Source of the DNA: Streptomyces sp. CB02261 | GTDB taxonomy: Bacteria; Actinomycetota; Actinomycetes; Streptomycetales; Streptomycetaceae | Assembly (NCBI RefSeq): GCF_001905665.1 | Contig: NZ_LIVX01000002.1 | Span: 62,001 to 126,000 of the forward strand | Reading direction: 5' to 3' | DNA: 64,000 bases | Part shown: piece by piece, positions 18,201 through 26,520 of the stretch | How positions within the stretch are numbered: the first letter of the stretch is position 1 | Layout: each line of letters opens with the position of its first letter | Program-made: the position numbers and the translations under genes | The notes under the pieces: model-generated | Told to the model about the DNA's origin: nothing | What the model saw: only the letters and a program-made list of their open reading frames with translations | The model's database searches: none

Positions 18201-19745
18201 CGACTCACCGCCGAGGCGGTCGAGCTCATGGAGACCACCGAGCAGGACGCCCAGCGCCTGCGCGCCGAGGCCGAACAGGTCAAGGCCGAGGGCGAGGCGC
18301 ACGCGGAGGCGCTGCGGGCGGCTGCCCTGGCGGACGGCGAGCAGGTCCTCGACGAGGCCCGCAAGGCCGCCGACAAGCGGCGCAGCGACGCCGCCGAGCA
18401 GGCCGACGCGCTCATCGCCGAGGCCACGAGCGAGGCCGAGCGGCTCACCGCCGAGGCGGTCGAGCTCATGGAGACCACCGAGCAGGACGCCCAGCGCCTG
18501 CGCGCCGAGGCCGAACAGGTCAAGATCGACGGGGAGGCGCACGCCCAGGCGCTGCGGGCGGCTGCCCTCGCGGACGGCGAGCAGGTCCTCGACGAGGCCC
18601 GCAAGGCGGCCGACAAGCGGCGCAGCGACGCCGCCGAACAGGCCGACGCCCTCATCGCCGAGGCCACGAGCGAGGCCGAACGGCTCACGCGTGAGGCGAA
18701 CGCGGAGGCGGAGCGGGTCACCCGTGAGGCGAACGCGGAGGCCGAGCGGGTCACCCGTGAGGCGGGCGAACTCGCCGACGCGGTCACGGCGGACGCGCGC
18801 GCCGAGGCGGAGTCGACCGTGGGTTCCGCGCAGCGGGACGCCGAGCGGATCCGGGCGGAGTCGGAGCGGCTGCGGACGGACGCCGAGGCGGCGGCCGAGC
18901 AGATGCGGTCGGAGGCCCGCGAGGAGGCGGACCGCACGCTCGACGAGGCGCGGGAGGCCGGGGCCCGGAAGCGTTCGGACGCGGCCGAGCAGGCGGACCA
19001 GCTCATCGCCAAGGCACAGGAGGAGGCGCTGCGCGCCACCACCGAGGCCGAGACGCAGGCGGACACGATGGTCGGCGCGGCCCGCAAGGAGGCCGAGCGG
19101 ATCGTCGCCGAGGCGACCGTCGAGGGCAACTCGCTGGTGGAGAAGGCCCGTACGGACGCGGACGAGCTCCTCGTCGGGGCGCGCGGTGACGCGACGGCCA
19201 TAAGGGACCGGGCCGAGGAGCTGCGGAGCCGGATCGAGGGCGAGATCGAGGAGCTTCACGAGCGGGCCCGCCGCGAGAGCGCCGAGCAGATGAAGACGGC
19301 GGGCGAGCGCGTCGACAACCTGGTGAAGGCCGCGACGGAGCAGCGCGCCGAGGCCGAGGAGAAGGCGAAGGAGCTGGTCTCCGAGGCCAGTTCGGAGGCG
19401 AGCAAGGTCCGGATCGCCGCGGTCCGCAAGGCGGAGGCGCTCCTGAAGGAGGCCGAGCAGAAGAAGGCCTCGCTCGTCGCCGAGGCCGAGGGCATCAAGG
19501 CGGAGGCCGAGCGGATCAGGGCCGAGGCGCAGGCGGAGGCCGAGCAGACGATCGAGGAGGGCCAGCGGGAACTGGAGACGCTGGTGCGTCGCCGCAAGGA
19601 CATCAATGCCGAGATCTCCCGTGTCCAGGACGTCCTGGAGGCGTTGGAGTCTTTCGAGACTCCGTCTGCGGGGTCGAAGTCCACCGCGGCGGCGGGCGCG
19701 TCAGCAGGGTCCACTCGTTCGAGTGGCAAGTCCCAGGACGGCTAG
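15288..19745 (+). CDS. scy: Scy, giant coiled-coil polarity scaffold
   Basis: A 1485-residue protein that is almost entirely coiled coil, dominated by Ala, Glu, Arg and Gln. In Streptomyces, Scy nucleates the tip-organising centre with DivIVA and FilP and so controls where hyphae grow and branch. The N-terminal 60 residues (RGYERQESHRAEDDHLARFE onward) are the conserved DivIVA-like part. The rest shows 11-residue (hendecad) periodicity, including an 80-residue tandem repeat at about residues 938-1134. It ends in a Ser/Gly-rich tail. I kept the ATG at 15288; the GTG at 15300 is an alternative. It is longer than the roughly 1326-residue S. coelicolor form I recall, so repeat number probably varies. 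Confidence 0.93.
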   Translation: MDRAVRGYERQESHRAEDDHLARFEAEMDRLKTEREKAVQHAEDLGYQVEVLRAKLHEARRTIASRPAYDSADIGYQAEQLLRNAQAQAEQLRQDAERELREARAQTQRILQEHAEHQARLQAELHNEAVQRRQQLDQELNERRQTVEAHVNENVAWAEQLRARTESQARRLMEESRAEAEQSLAAARAEATRLAEETSRRVGAEAESARAEAEAILLRARKDAERLLSAASSQAQEATSHAEQLRSTTTAETDQARRQATELSRAAEQRMQEAEEKLRLARAEAEKTLAEAKESAARQLASAESVNEQRTRTAKTEIARLVGEATKDAEALKAEAEEKLREATAEAEKLVEEASEKARTAAAEDSAAALAKAARNAEEILTKASEDARETTRKASEEAERVRREAETEADRLRAQAEEQADELLGSAKDDTKEYRAKTVELQEEARRLRGEAEQLRSEAIDEGERIRGEARREAVQQIEEAARTAEELLTKARTDADGLRTKAGAESERVKSEAMERAQTLRAQAEETLERTRAEAERLRAEAEEQAEAVREAAEKAAAGLRADAERAAEARRAEAAEELTRLHTDAEAKVAAAGEELTDARAESERIRREAAEETERLRTEAAERIRTFQEQAEQEAERLRAEAASDASTTRTEAESAAVRLRTEAAEEAERLRSEAQESADRVRAEAAAAAERVAAEAAEALAAAQEEAVRRRREAEETLESARSEAGREREHAREQSEELLAAARKRVEDAQVEAQRLVEEADARATEMVSAASRAAQEVRDSVAGLREQAEEEIAGLRSAAEHAAERTRTEAQEEADRVRADAHEERERATEDAGRVRARAQEETEAAKALAERTVTDAIAESEKLRADTAEYAQRVRTEVTDSLAAAEQDAARTRADAREDANRIRSEAAERAEAVVGEARAEAERIAAEAEQVLDEARKAADKRRSDAAEQADALLAEATSEAERLTAEAVELMETTEQDAQRLRAEAEQVKAEGEAHAEALRAAALADGEQVLDEARKAADKRRSDAAEQADALIAEATSEAERLTAEAVELMETTEQDAQRLRAEAEQVKIDGEAHAQALRAAALADGEQVLDEARKAADKRRSDAAEQADALIAEATSEAERLTREANAEAERVTREANAEAERVTREAGELADAVTADARAEAESTVGSAQRDAERIRAESERLRTDAEAAAEQMRSEAREEADRTLDEAREAGARKRSDAAEQADQLIAKAQEEALRATTEAETQADTMVGAARKEAERIVAEATVEGNSLVEKARTDADELLVGARGDATAIRDRAEELRSRIEGEIEELHERARRESAEQMKTAGERVDNLVKAATEQRAEAEEKAKELVSEASSEASKVRIAAVRKAEALLKEAEQKKASLVAEAEGIKAEAERIRAEAQAEAEQTIEEGQRELETLVRRRKDINAEISRVQDVLEALESFETPSAGSKSTAAAGASAGSTRSSGKSQDG
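18101..18690 (+). repeat. 240-bp tandem repeat inside scy
   Basis: Units begin at 18101, 18341 and 18581, each opening GCAGGTCCTCGACGAGGCCC. The first two are complete and differ at 11 of 240 positions by my count; the third runs about 110 bp before diverging. The unit encodes 80 residues (starting near EQVLDEARKAADKRRSDAAE) and keeps the frame. Directly after it, three 33-bp units encoding TREANAEAERV-type hendecads begin near 18691, 18724 and 18757. Confidence 0.9.
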
Positions 19746-19859
19746 CCACTCAAAAGGCTGGACATTCTCCAGATCAAACGGGCATACGCTCGATGACACG
19801 CCGCTTCGGCCCCTAGGATTCCTTCTAACACCTCACCGGTCTCATTCGACAGGAAACCC

Positions 19860-20795
19860 ATGAGCGACACATCCTCCCCCTTCGGCTTCGAGCTCGTGCG
19901 GCGCGGTTACGACCGCGGTCAGGTGGACGACCGCATTACCAAGCTCGTGTCCGACCGTGACAGTGCCCTGTCCCGCATCACCTCCCTGGAGAAGCGGATC
20001 GAGGAGCTCCACCTCGAGACGCAGAACGCCCAGGCGCAGGTCACCGACGCCGAGCCGTCGTACGCGGGGCTCGGCGCCCGGGTCGAGAAGATCCTCCGGC
20101 TGGCCGAGGAGGAGGCGAAGGACCTGCGTGAGGAGGCCCGTCGCGCCGCCGAGCAGCACCGTGAGCTGGCCGAGTCGGCCGCCCAGCAGGTGCGCAACGA
20201 CGCGGAGTCGTTCGCGGCCGAGCGCAAGTCGAAGGCCGAGGACGAGGGCGTCCGGATCGTCGAGAAGGCGCAGGGCGAGGCCAACTCGCTGCGTGCCGAG
20301 GCGCAGAAGGACGCGCAGTCGAAGCGCGAGGAGGCGGACGCCCTCTTCGAGGAGACCCGCGCCAAGGCCGCCCAGGCCGCCGCGGACTTCGAGACGAACC
20401 TGGCGAAGCGCCGCGAGCAGTCGGAGCGGGACCTGGCGTCGCGTCAGGCGAAGGCCGAGAAGCGCCTGGCGGAGATCGAGCACCGCGCCGAGCAGCTCCG
20501 CCTGGAGGCCGAGAAGCTCCGTACGGACGCCGAGCGCCGGGCCCGTCAGACGGTCGAGACCGCGCAGCGCCAGGCCGAGGACATCGTGGCCGACGCGAAC
20601 GCGAAGGCCGACCGGATCCGCAGCGAATCGGAGCGCGAGCTGGCGGCCCTGACGAACCGCCGGGACTCGATCAACGCGCAGCTGACCAACGTCCGCGAGA
20701 TGCTGGCGACGCTGACCGGTGCCGCGGTGGCGGCGGCCGGCTCCCCGATCGACGACGAGCGCGCGGCCGGCGTCCCGGCCCAGCAGACCCGCTGA
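19860..20795 (+). CDS. filP: FilP, filament-forming coiled-coil cytoskeletal protein
   Basis: A 311-residue coiled-coil protein that in Streptomyces forms intermediate filament-like networks behind the hyphal tip and interacts with DivIVA and Scy. The first 30 residues (SSPFGFELVRRGYDRGQVDD) are the conserved DivIVA-like head. A short coil follows, then a long rod from about residue 75 to 275 rich in AEEEA and RREQ patterns, and an Ala-rich tail. It sits 114 bp after scy with an AGGAAA ribosome site and a possible -10 (TAGGAT at 19814). A hairpin terminates it at 20831-20858. Confidence 0.95.
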   Translation: MSDTSSPFGFELVRRGYDRGQVDDRITKLVSDRDSALSRITSLEKRIEELHLETQNAQAQVTDAEPSYAGLGARVEKILRLAEEEAKDLREEARRAAEQHRELAESAAQQVRNDAESFAAERKSKAEDEGVRIVEKAQGEANSLRAEAQKDAQSKREEADALFEETRAKAAQAAADFETNLAKRREQSERDLASRQAKAEKRLAEIEHRAEQLRLEAEKLRTDAERRARQTVETAQRQAEDIVADANAKADRIRSESERELAALTNRRDSINAQLTNVREMLATLTGAAVAAAGSPIDDERAAGVPAQQTR

Positions 20796-20830
20796 TGTGT
20801 AGCCGGTAACAACTGCGTAGCGTTGCCCGG

Positions 20831-20858
20831 ACCCCCCGTCATTCCGGTGGCGGGGGGT
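20831..20858 (+). terminator. filP terminator
   Basis: ACCCCCCG pairs with CGGGGGGT across a 12-nt loop, followed by TTT. It lies 35 bp after the filP stop. Confidence 0.75.
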
Positions 20859-20883
20859 TTGGCGCGCCCGTAGGTTGGTACGC

Positions 20884-21852
20884 ATGATCGAGCTTGAAGG
20901 CCTGACCAAGCGTTACGGGGCGAAGACCGCGGTCGACCAGCTGTCCTTCCAGGTGCGTCCTGGCGTGGTCACCGGCTTCCTCGGGCCGAACGGGGCGGGC
21001 AAGTCGACGACGATGCGGATGATGCTGGACCTGGACAACCCGACCAGCGGGACGGTCCGGATCGACGGCAAGCACTACCGGGACCTGGCGGAGCCGCTGA
21101 AGTACATCGGGGCGCTGCTCGACGCCAAGGCGATGCACGGGGGCCGTTCGGCGTACAACAACCTGCTGTGTCTCGCGCAGTCGAACCGCATCCCGGAGCG
21201 CCGGGTGGGCGAGGTGCTGGACCTGGTGGGTCTGACGCCGGTAGCGAAGAAGAAGTCGAAGGGTTTCTCCCTCGGCATGGGGCAGCGGCTCGGCATCGCG
21301 TCCGCGCTGCTCGGTGACCCCGAGATCCTGATGTTCGACGAGCCCGTCAACGGTCTGGATCCCGAGGGAATTCACTGGATCCGCAATCTGATGAAGGCGT
21401 TGGCGGCCGAGGGCCGGACGATCTTCGTTTCCAGCCATCTCATGAGTGAAATGGCGCTGACGGCTGATCATCTGATCGTGATCGGGCAGGGAAAGCTGCT
21501 GGCCGACACGTCGATGGCGGATTTCATCCAGCAGAATTCCCGGAGTTATGTCCGGCTGCGTTCGCCGCAGCAGGAGCGGCTTCGGGACGTGCTGCACGCC
21601 AATGGGTTCGTGGCGGTCGAGGCGGGCAACGGCACCCTCGAGGTGGACGGGGCGACGACCGAGAAGCTGGGCGAGCTGGCGGCGGAGAGCGGTCTCGTCC
21701 TGCACGAGCTGAGCTCCCAGCGCGCCTCGCTCGAAGAGGCCTTCATGCAGATGACGGCCGGTGCGGTGGAGTACCACGCGCACGGCACCGATGTACACGG
21801 TGGCGCTCCGGCGCCCGGCCCCCAGTGGGGCACGACCTCCAAGGGAGCCTGA
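20884..21852 (+). CDS. ABC exporter ATPase (BcrA type), pair 1
   Basis: A 322-residue ABC ATPase. It has Walker A GPNGAGKST, an unusual signature FSLGMGQRLG instead of LSGGQ, Walker B EILMFDEPVNGLD, and the switch His in FVSSHLMSEM. This combination marks the BcrA/YxlF-like subgroup that pairs with short permeases such as the next gene. The C-terminal third is a regulatory extension. It is coupled to the permease at 21856 with a 3-bp gap and is closely similar to the ATPase at 22850. The substrate is unknown; antibiotic or lipid export is typical for the group. Confidence 0.9.
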   Translation: MIELEGLTKRYGAKTAVDQLSFQVRPGVVTGFLGPNGAGKSTTMRMMLDLDNPTSGTVRIDGKHYRDLAEPLKYIGALLDAKAMHGGRSAYNNLLCLAQSNRIPERRVGEVLDLVGLTPVAKKKSKGFSLGMGQRLGIASALLGDPEILMFDEPVNGLDPEGIHWIRNLMKALAAEGRTIFVSSHLMSEMALTADHLIVIGQGKLLADTSMADFIQQNSRSYVRLRSPQQERLRDVLHANGFVAVEAGNGTLEVDGATTEKLGELAAESGLVLHELSSQRASLEEAFMQMTAGAVEYHAHGTDVHGGAPAPGPQWGTTSKGA

Positions 21853-21855
21853 ACG

Positions 21856-22635
21856 ATGGCAGCGGCATCCGCGGTCCTGCAGTCCGAGTGGACCAAGATC
21901 CGGACGGTGTCGTCGACCGTCTGGACGCTGGCGAGTGCCCTCCTCGTCACGGTCGCGATGAGCGCGGCGCTGTCCGCGCTGATGAGCTCCACCTTCGACC
22001 AGCTGAGCGAGGCCGAGCGCGCCACCTTCGACCCGACCCTGATCAGCTTCTCCGGGATGATCCTGGGCCAGCTGGCGATGGTGGTCTTCGGTGTCCTCGT
22101 GGTGGGGACCGAGTACTCCTCCGGCATGATCCGCACCTCGCTGGCGGCGGTGCCGCAGCGCGCGACCTTCCTCTTCTCGAAGATCACGGTGGCGGGCGTA
22201 CTCGCGTTCCTCGTGGGGATCGCGACGAGCTTCCTCTCCTTCTTCCTGGGGCAGGCGCTGCTGGGTGAGCACCGGGCGTCCATCGGCGACGACAACGTGC
22301 TGCGGGCGGTGATCGGCGGCGGGCTCTACATGGGTCTGATCGCGCTCTTCTCGATGGGTGTGGCGGCGATGCTGCGCTCGTCGATGCTGTCCCTCGGCAT
22401 CCTGATGCCGTTCTTCTTCCTGGTCTCGCAGATCCTGGCGGCGGTGCCCAAGGCCAAGGAGGTGGCCCGCTACTTCCCGGACCAGGCCGGCGCGACGATC
22501 ATGCAGGTGGTGCCGGACGCCATGAACACGGAGGAGGCTCCGTACGGCCCGTGGGGCGGGCTCGGCATCATGGCGCTCTGGGTGGTGGCCGCGCTGCTCG
22601 GCGGCTATCTGGTGCTGAAGAAGCGGGACGCCTGA
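21856..22635 (+). CDS. ABC exporter permease, pair 1
   Basis: A 259-residue membrane protein of the ABC-2 type with about six helices. The N-terminal amphipathic stretch QSEWTKIRTVSSTVWTL and the segment GTEYSSGMIRTSLAAVPQRA are standard for partners of BcrA-type ATPases. It forms the membrane half of the exporter with the upstream ATPase. Two overlapping hairpins follow, separating this pair from the second. Confidence 0.88.
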   Translation: MAAASAVLQSEWTKIRTVSSTVWTLASALLVTVAMSAALSALMSSTFDQLSEAERATFDPTLISFSGMILGQLAMVVFGVLVVGTEYSSGMIRTSLAAVPQRATFLFSKITVAGVLAFLVGIATSFLSFFLGQALLGEHRASIGDDNVLRAVIGGGLYMGLIALFSMGVAAMLRSSMLSLGILMPFFFLVSQILAAVPKAKEVARYFPDQAGATIMQVVPDAMNTEEAPYGPWGGLGIMALWVVAALLGGYLVLKKRDA

Positions 22636-22645
22636 GCCGTCGGTC

Positions 22646-22698
22646 CCTCCGGGTCCCCGTGACCCGGAGGTTCTCCCCCGGTCCCCTGGGGGAGAACC
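22646..22698. terminator. Double hairpin between the two ABC pairs
   Basis: Two adjacent stems share their edge: CCTCCGGGT/ACCCGGAGG (22646-22670) and GGTTCTCCCCC/GGGGGAGAACC (22669-22698). They follow the first permease stop by about 10 bp and should end that transcript. The rest of the gap to 22850 shows no further gene. Confidence 0.7.
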
Positions 22699-22849
22699 CT
22701 GAGGTTCCCCCGGAGACCGCCCGTGGGCCTTCTCGGCTTTCGCCGGAACCGTCAATGGCTCGATAAGCTCCTAGCTCATACGGGGGGCTCCGGCCGACGG
22801 CCGCCACGCCCCGAGATGGACGCGACCGACCTGTCGATGGGGCTGGACC

Positions 22850-24004
22850 ATGATCGAGGCAGTCGGCCTGACGAAGCGCTATGGCGCCAAGACGGCCGTG
22901 TACAACCTTTCCTTCCAGGTGAGGCCCGGTGTCGTCACCGGCTTCCTGGGACCCAACGGGTCCGGCAAGTCGACCACGATGCGCATGATCCTCGGGCTCG
23001 ACCGGCCCACGGCGGGACACGTCACGATCGGCGGCCACCCCTTCCGGCAGCTGCCGAACGCGCCCCGGCAGGTCGGCGCCCTGCTCGACGCCAAAGCCGT
23101 GCACGGCGGGCGGAGCGCGCGCAGCCATCTCCTCTCGCTCGCGCAGCTCGCCGGCATCCCGGCCCAGCGCGTCGACGAGGTCCTGGGCGTGGTCGGCCTC
23201 CAGGACGTGGCCAAGCGGCGCTCCAAGGGTTTCTCGCTCGGCATGGGCCAGCGGCTCGGCATCGCGGCGGCGCTCCTGGGCGACCCGCAGGTGCTGCTCT
23301 TCGACGAGCCGGTCAACGGCCTGGACCCCGAGGGCATCCTCTGGGTCCGCAACCTGATGAAGAAGCTGGCCACCGAGGGCCGGACGGTCTTCGTCTCCAG
23401 CCACCTCATGAGCGAGATGGCCCTGACGGCGGACCACCTGATCGTGATCGGCCGGGGTCAGCTGCTCGCGGACATGAGCGTCACGGACTTCATCTCGGCG
23501 AACTCGGCCGACTTCGCGCGGGTGCGGACCCCGCAGACCGAGCCGGGGCAGCGGGAGAAGCTGACGGCGGCGCTGATGGAGGCCGGCGGCCAGGTGCTGT
23601 CCGAGCCGGACGGCGCGCTGCGCGTGACGGGCCTGCCCCTGCCGAGGATCAGCGACCTGGCGCACGAGGCGGACGTACGGCTCTGGGAGCTGTCCCCGCA
23701 CCAGGCCTCCCTGGAGGAGGCGTACATGCGGCTGACGCAGGGCGCCGTGGACTACCGCTCCACCGACGACCGGCTCGCGCACCTCCAGCCGCCGCTGCAG
23801 CCCGGCCACCCGGGGTACGGGCTGCCGCCGCAGCCGGTGGTCCAGGACGTGCCGCAGCAGGGCTGGTACGCCCCGCCGCCGCCCGGACAGAACCCGTACG
23901 CCGGGGCGGCCCCCGGCCAGGCTCCCGTGCCGGGCCCCTTCGCCCCTCCGGCCTCGCAGCCGGGCACCCCTCAGCCGAGCGACACCACCAAGGACGCCCG
24001 ATGA
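22850..24004 (+). CDS. ABC exporter ATPase (BcrA type), pair 2
   Basis: A 384-residue ABC ATPase strongly similar to that at 20884: GPNGSGKST, the same FSLGMGQRLG signature, FDEPVNGLDPEG and FVSSHLMSEMALTADHLIVIG. It differs by a C-terminal extension of about 75 residues, rich in Pro, Gly and Gln (for example PPPPGQNPYAGAAPG). This extension is low-complexity and may mediate contacts. Its stop overlaps the next start by 4 bp. The substrate is unknown. Confidence 0.9.
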   Translation: MIEAVGLTKRYGAKTAVYNLSFQVRPGVVTGFLGPNGSGKSTTMRMILGLDRPTAGHVTIGGHPFRQLPNAPRQVGALLDAKAVHGGRSARSHLLSLAQLAGIPAQRVDEVLGVVGLQDVAKRRSKGFSLGMGQRLGIAAALLGDPQVLLFDEPVNGLDPEGILWVRNLMKKLATEGRTVFVSSHLMSEMALTADHLIVIGRGQLLADMSVTDFISANSADFARVRTPQTEPGQREKLTAALMEAGGQVLSEPDGALRVTGLPLPRISDLAHEADVRLWELSPHQASLEEAYMRLTQGAVDYRSTDDRLAHLQPPLQPGHPGYGLPPQPVVQDVPQQGWYAPPPPGQNPYAGAAPGQAPVPGPFAPPASQPGTPQPSDTTKDAR

Positions 24005-24837
24005 CCGCCCCCGCCCCGCACCACCACGCCCCGGCGCCGCACTCCTACGTCTCCCCCATCCCGGTCCGCCGGGCGCACCTCGGTGACGCCCTCGCCTCCG
24101 AGTGGACGAAGATCCGCTCGGTGCGTTCGACGCTGTGGACGCTCGGGGTGATGGTCCTGCTGATGCTGGGCATCGGCCTGGGGGTGGCGGCGATCGCCGC
24201 GGCCTCCGAGGCCCCGCTGGGCGACGAGTCGGCGCTCGGCTTCGGCTTCTTCGGGATGCTGCCGGCCTCGATCTGCGTGATCACGCTCGGGGTGCTGACG
24301 ATCGCCTCCGAGTACGGCACGGGCATGGTCCGTACGACCCTGACGGCCTGCCCCAGCCGGGCCCGGGTGCTCACGGCGAAGGCGATCGTCTTCTTCCTGC
24401 TCGTCTTCACGGTGACCACCGTGGTCGCCGCGATCGTGGCGGCGGCGCAGGTCGCGATCGTGGACGCGACGGAGCCGACGACGACCGAGTGGCTGCGGGC
24501 GACGGTCGGCGCGGGCGGCTACCTGGCGATGCTCGGGCTGCTGTCGCTGGCGCTCGGGACCGTGATCCGGCACTCGGCGGGCGCGATCACGGTGATGATC
24601 GGTCTGCTCCTGATGCCGCTGGTGGCGGCCCTGTTCATGTTCTCCCAGGCGCTGAGGTCCGTGCAGGAGTGGCTGCTCACCTACGCCATCCCCTCGCAGA
24701 TGATCGCGCTGTACGCCACGGATGCGCCCTTCGGCGGTGACGGCCCCGCGGGCTGGCAGCCGCTGCTGATCATGACGGGCATCGCGGGGGTCGCCCTCGC
24801 CGGAGCGTTCGCGCTGCTGAACAACCGGGACGTGTAG
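24001..24837 (+). CDS. ABC exporter permease, pair 2
   Basis: A 278-residue ABC-2 type permease with about six helices. It has a His/Pro-rich N-terminus (APAPHHHAPAPHSY) before the typical LASEWTKIRSVRSTLWTLG start of the membrane domain, and the family segment ASEYGTGMVRTTLTACPSRA. It is translationally coupled to its ATPase (ATGA overlap) and paralogous to the permease at 21856. It converges on the small gene at 24850 with only 12 bp between, and I see no hairpin there. Confidence 0.88.
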   Translation: MTAPAPHHHAPAPHSYVSPIPVRRAHLGDALASEWTKIRSVRSTLWTLGVMVLLMLGIGLGVAAIAAASEAPLGDESALGFGFFGMLPASICVITLGVLTIASEYGTGMVRTTLTACPSRARVLTAKAIVFFLLVFTVTTVVAAIVAAAQVAIVDATEPTTTEWLRATVGAGGYLAMLGLLSLALGTVIRHSAGAITVMIGLLLMPLVAALFMFSQALRSVQEWLLTYAIPSQMIALYATDAPFGGDGPAGWQPLLIMTGIAGVALAGAFALLNNRDV

Positions 24838-24849
24838 ACCCGGGAGGGC

Positions 24850-25182
24850 TCAGTACTTCGGCGCGTTACGGGACCGCTGCACCCTGCTGGTGCGGCGGTC
24901 CTTCGCGCTCCAGCAGGCCTTGTGCCAGTGGCGTCGGTCGTCCACTCCCCCGTACTCCGGCCAGGCGACCACGTGCGGGGCGCCGCCGGGGATCTCCTGG
25001 TCGCAGCCGGGGCAGCGGTAGCGCTTGCCGGGCGCGCTCGCGCCGGCGACGAGGCGGACGTACCACTCCTCGCCCTGCCAGGTCTCGGTGCGCTGCACGC
25101 CGCCGTACCGGTCGCCGGGGTCACCCTGCTGTGTGGGCTTCTCGCCGCCTCGGGAGCGGTTGTGGCGCGGGGACACGGGCAC
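24850..25182 (-). CDS. Small putative zinc-ribbon protein
   Basis: A 110-residue basic protein that I do not recognise functionally. It has a likely metal site: Cys57 and Cys60 (RCPGC), His70, His85 or His87 and Cys90 (HWHKACW). The flanks are disordered and charged. Orthologues in this chromosomal position are, as I recall, annotated only as hypothetical or ATP/GTP-binding; I see no P-loop. It is divergent from the oxidoreductase gene across 193 bp. Confidence 0.7.
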   Translation of the reverse strand: MPVSPRHNRSRGGEKPTQQGDPGDRYGGVQRTETWQGEEWYVRLVAGASAPGKRYRCPGCDQEIPGGAPHVVAWPEYGGVDDRRHWHKACWSAKDRRTSRVQRSRNAPKY

Positions 25183-25375
25183 ACCTCACGGGGGTCTGGG
25201 AACACGGACCGTTCTCTCCAGCCTACGGGCCGCGACACGGTGCCCCCGGCCCCGTCCGGGACGGCTTAGCCGAAAATCGCAAGAACTTCATGAACGGCCG
25301 TTGCCTTTGGCACGTGTCAGACGTTGGTGCCAGTGCGAGAGGTGATACGCGTCGGCCGCAAGGAGGCAGAAGGCG

Positions 25376-26410
25376 ATGCGCGTGGGTACGTTCGTTCTGG
25401 CCGCCCAGTTCCCGGGCCAGGGACAGGGTGAGGCACTGCACCGGGCGGTGCGGACCGCGGAGGTCGCCGAGGAGGCGGGCCTCGACTCGGTCTGGCTCGC
25501 CGAGCACCATTTCGTCCCGTACGGGGTCTGCCCGTCGGCCGTGACGCTGGCCGCCCTGATCCTGGGCCGGACCCGGCGACTGCGGGTGGGCACGGCGGTG
25601 AGCGTGCTGCCGACCGTCCACCCGGTCGCGCTGGGCGAGCAGGCGGCGCTGCTGCACCTCACCTCGGGCGGCAGGTTCACCCTCGGGGTGGGCCGGGGCG
25701 GTCCCTGGGTGGACCTGGAGGTGTTCGGCGCGGGACTCGACGCGTACGAGAACGGCTTCCCGGAAGCGCTCGACCTGCTGCTGCGCTGGCTCACCGAGCC
25801 GCGTGTCGACGCCCGGGGAGAGCGGTTCGCCTTCCGTGAGGTTCCGGTGGTGCCCCGCCCCGACGAGCTGATCGGCGGGGCCGCGTCCCCCGAGGTGGTG
25901 GTGGCCTGCACCTCGCCGCGGAGCGTGCGGCTCGCCGCCGAGCGGGGTCTGCCGATGCTGCTGGGGATGCACTGCGGCGACGCGGACAAGGCGGAGATGG
26001 TCGGCGCCTGGGCGCGGTTCGCACGGGAGGCCGGGCGGGATCCGGACGAGATCGCCCGGATCGGGGCCTGCCATGTCTCGGCCGGCGTCGCCCAGCTCGC
26101 GGACCGGGGGGCGGACGCGGCGGAGGCGCTGGTGAAGGCGATGCCAGGGTGGCTGAAGCAGGGCCTCGACGCGCATGTGACGGTCGACGGCCGGCAGCGG
26201 TCGATGCGGGACCCCGTCGCGTACACGGAGCTGCTGTGCGGGCTGCATCCCGTGGGCACGCCCCGGCACGCGGCGGACCGGCTCGCGGCGACGGCGGAGC
26301 GTACGGGCATCACGCGCTTCGCCCTGCTCGCCGAGGGCTCGGGCGATCTCGCGGCGACCGAGGAGAACGTACGGCGGCTCGGCGCCGAGGTCCTGCCGCT
26401 CCTGGTGTGA
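25376..26410 (+). CDS. LLM class flavin-dependent oxidoreductase
   Basis: A 344-residue luciferase-like TIM-barrel monooxygenase or reductase using FMN or F420. Family features are SVWLAEHHFVPYG, RTRRLRVGTAVSVLPTVHPV, LHLTSGGRFTLGVGRGG and the flavin-binding middle region. A GGAGG lies about 8 bp before the ATG. The substrate cannot be told. It stands alone, with no partner oxidoreductase next to it, and converges on the SCO5389-family gene. Confidence 0.88.
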   Translation: MRVGTFVLAAQFPGQGQGEALHRAVRTAEVAEEAGLDSVWLAEHHFVPYGVCPSAVTLAALILGRTRRLRVGTAVSVLPTVHPVALGEQAALLHLTSGGRFTLGVGRGGPWVDLEVFGAGLDAYENGFPEALDLLLRWLTEPRVDARGERFAFREVPVVPRPDELIGGAASPEVVVACTSPRSVRLAAERGLPMLLGMHCGDADKAEMVGAWARFAREAGRDPDEIARIGACHVSAGVAQLADRGADAAEALVKAMPGWLKQGLDAHVTVDGRQRSMRDPVAYTELLCGLHPVGTPRHAADRLAATAERTGITRFALLAEGSGDLAATEENVRRLGAEVLPLLV

Positions 26411-26520
26411 GTCCCCTCGTGGCCGGGACCGTGCCGCCGCTCCGGCCTTTCTCCGGTGGTCGACGCGCGTCGGCACGCGTCGGCCCCGTCTCCCGCGAAG
26501 CGGAGCGGCGGCACCATGTC

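Noticed and set aside
18101..18690. CRISPR array or transposon-like repeat
   Set aside because: The units are 240 bp, in frame, contiguous without spacers and encode coiled coil. They belong to scy.
15069..19259. A 1396-residue minus-strand open frame opposite scy
   Set aside because: It is the Leu/Gly/Arg shadow of the repetitive scy coding strand, has no recognisable domain and starts from no ribosome site. Scy has clear homology and codon bias.
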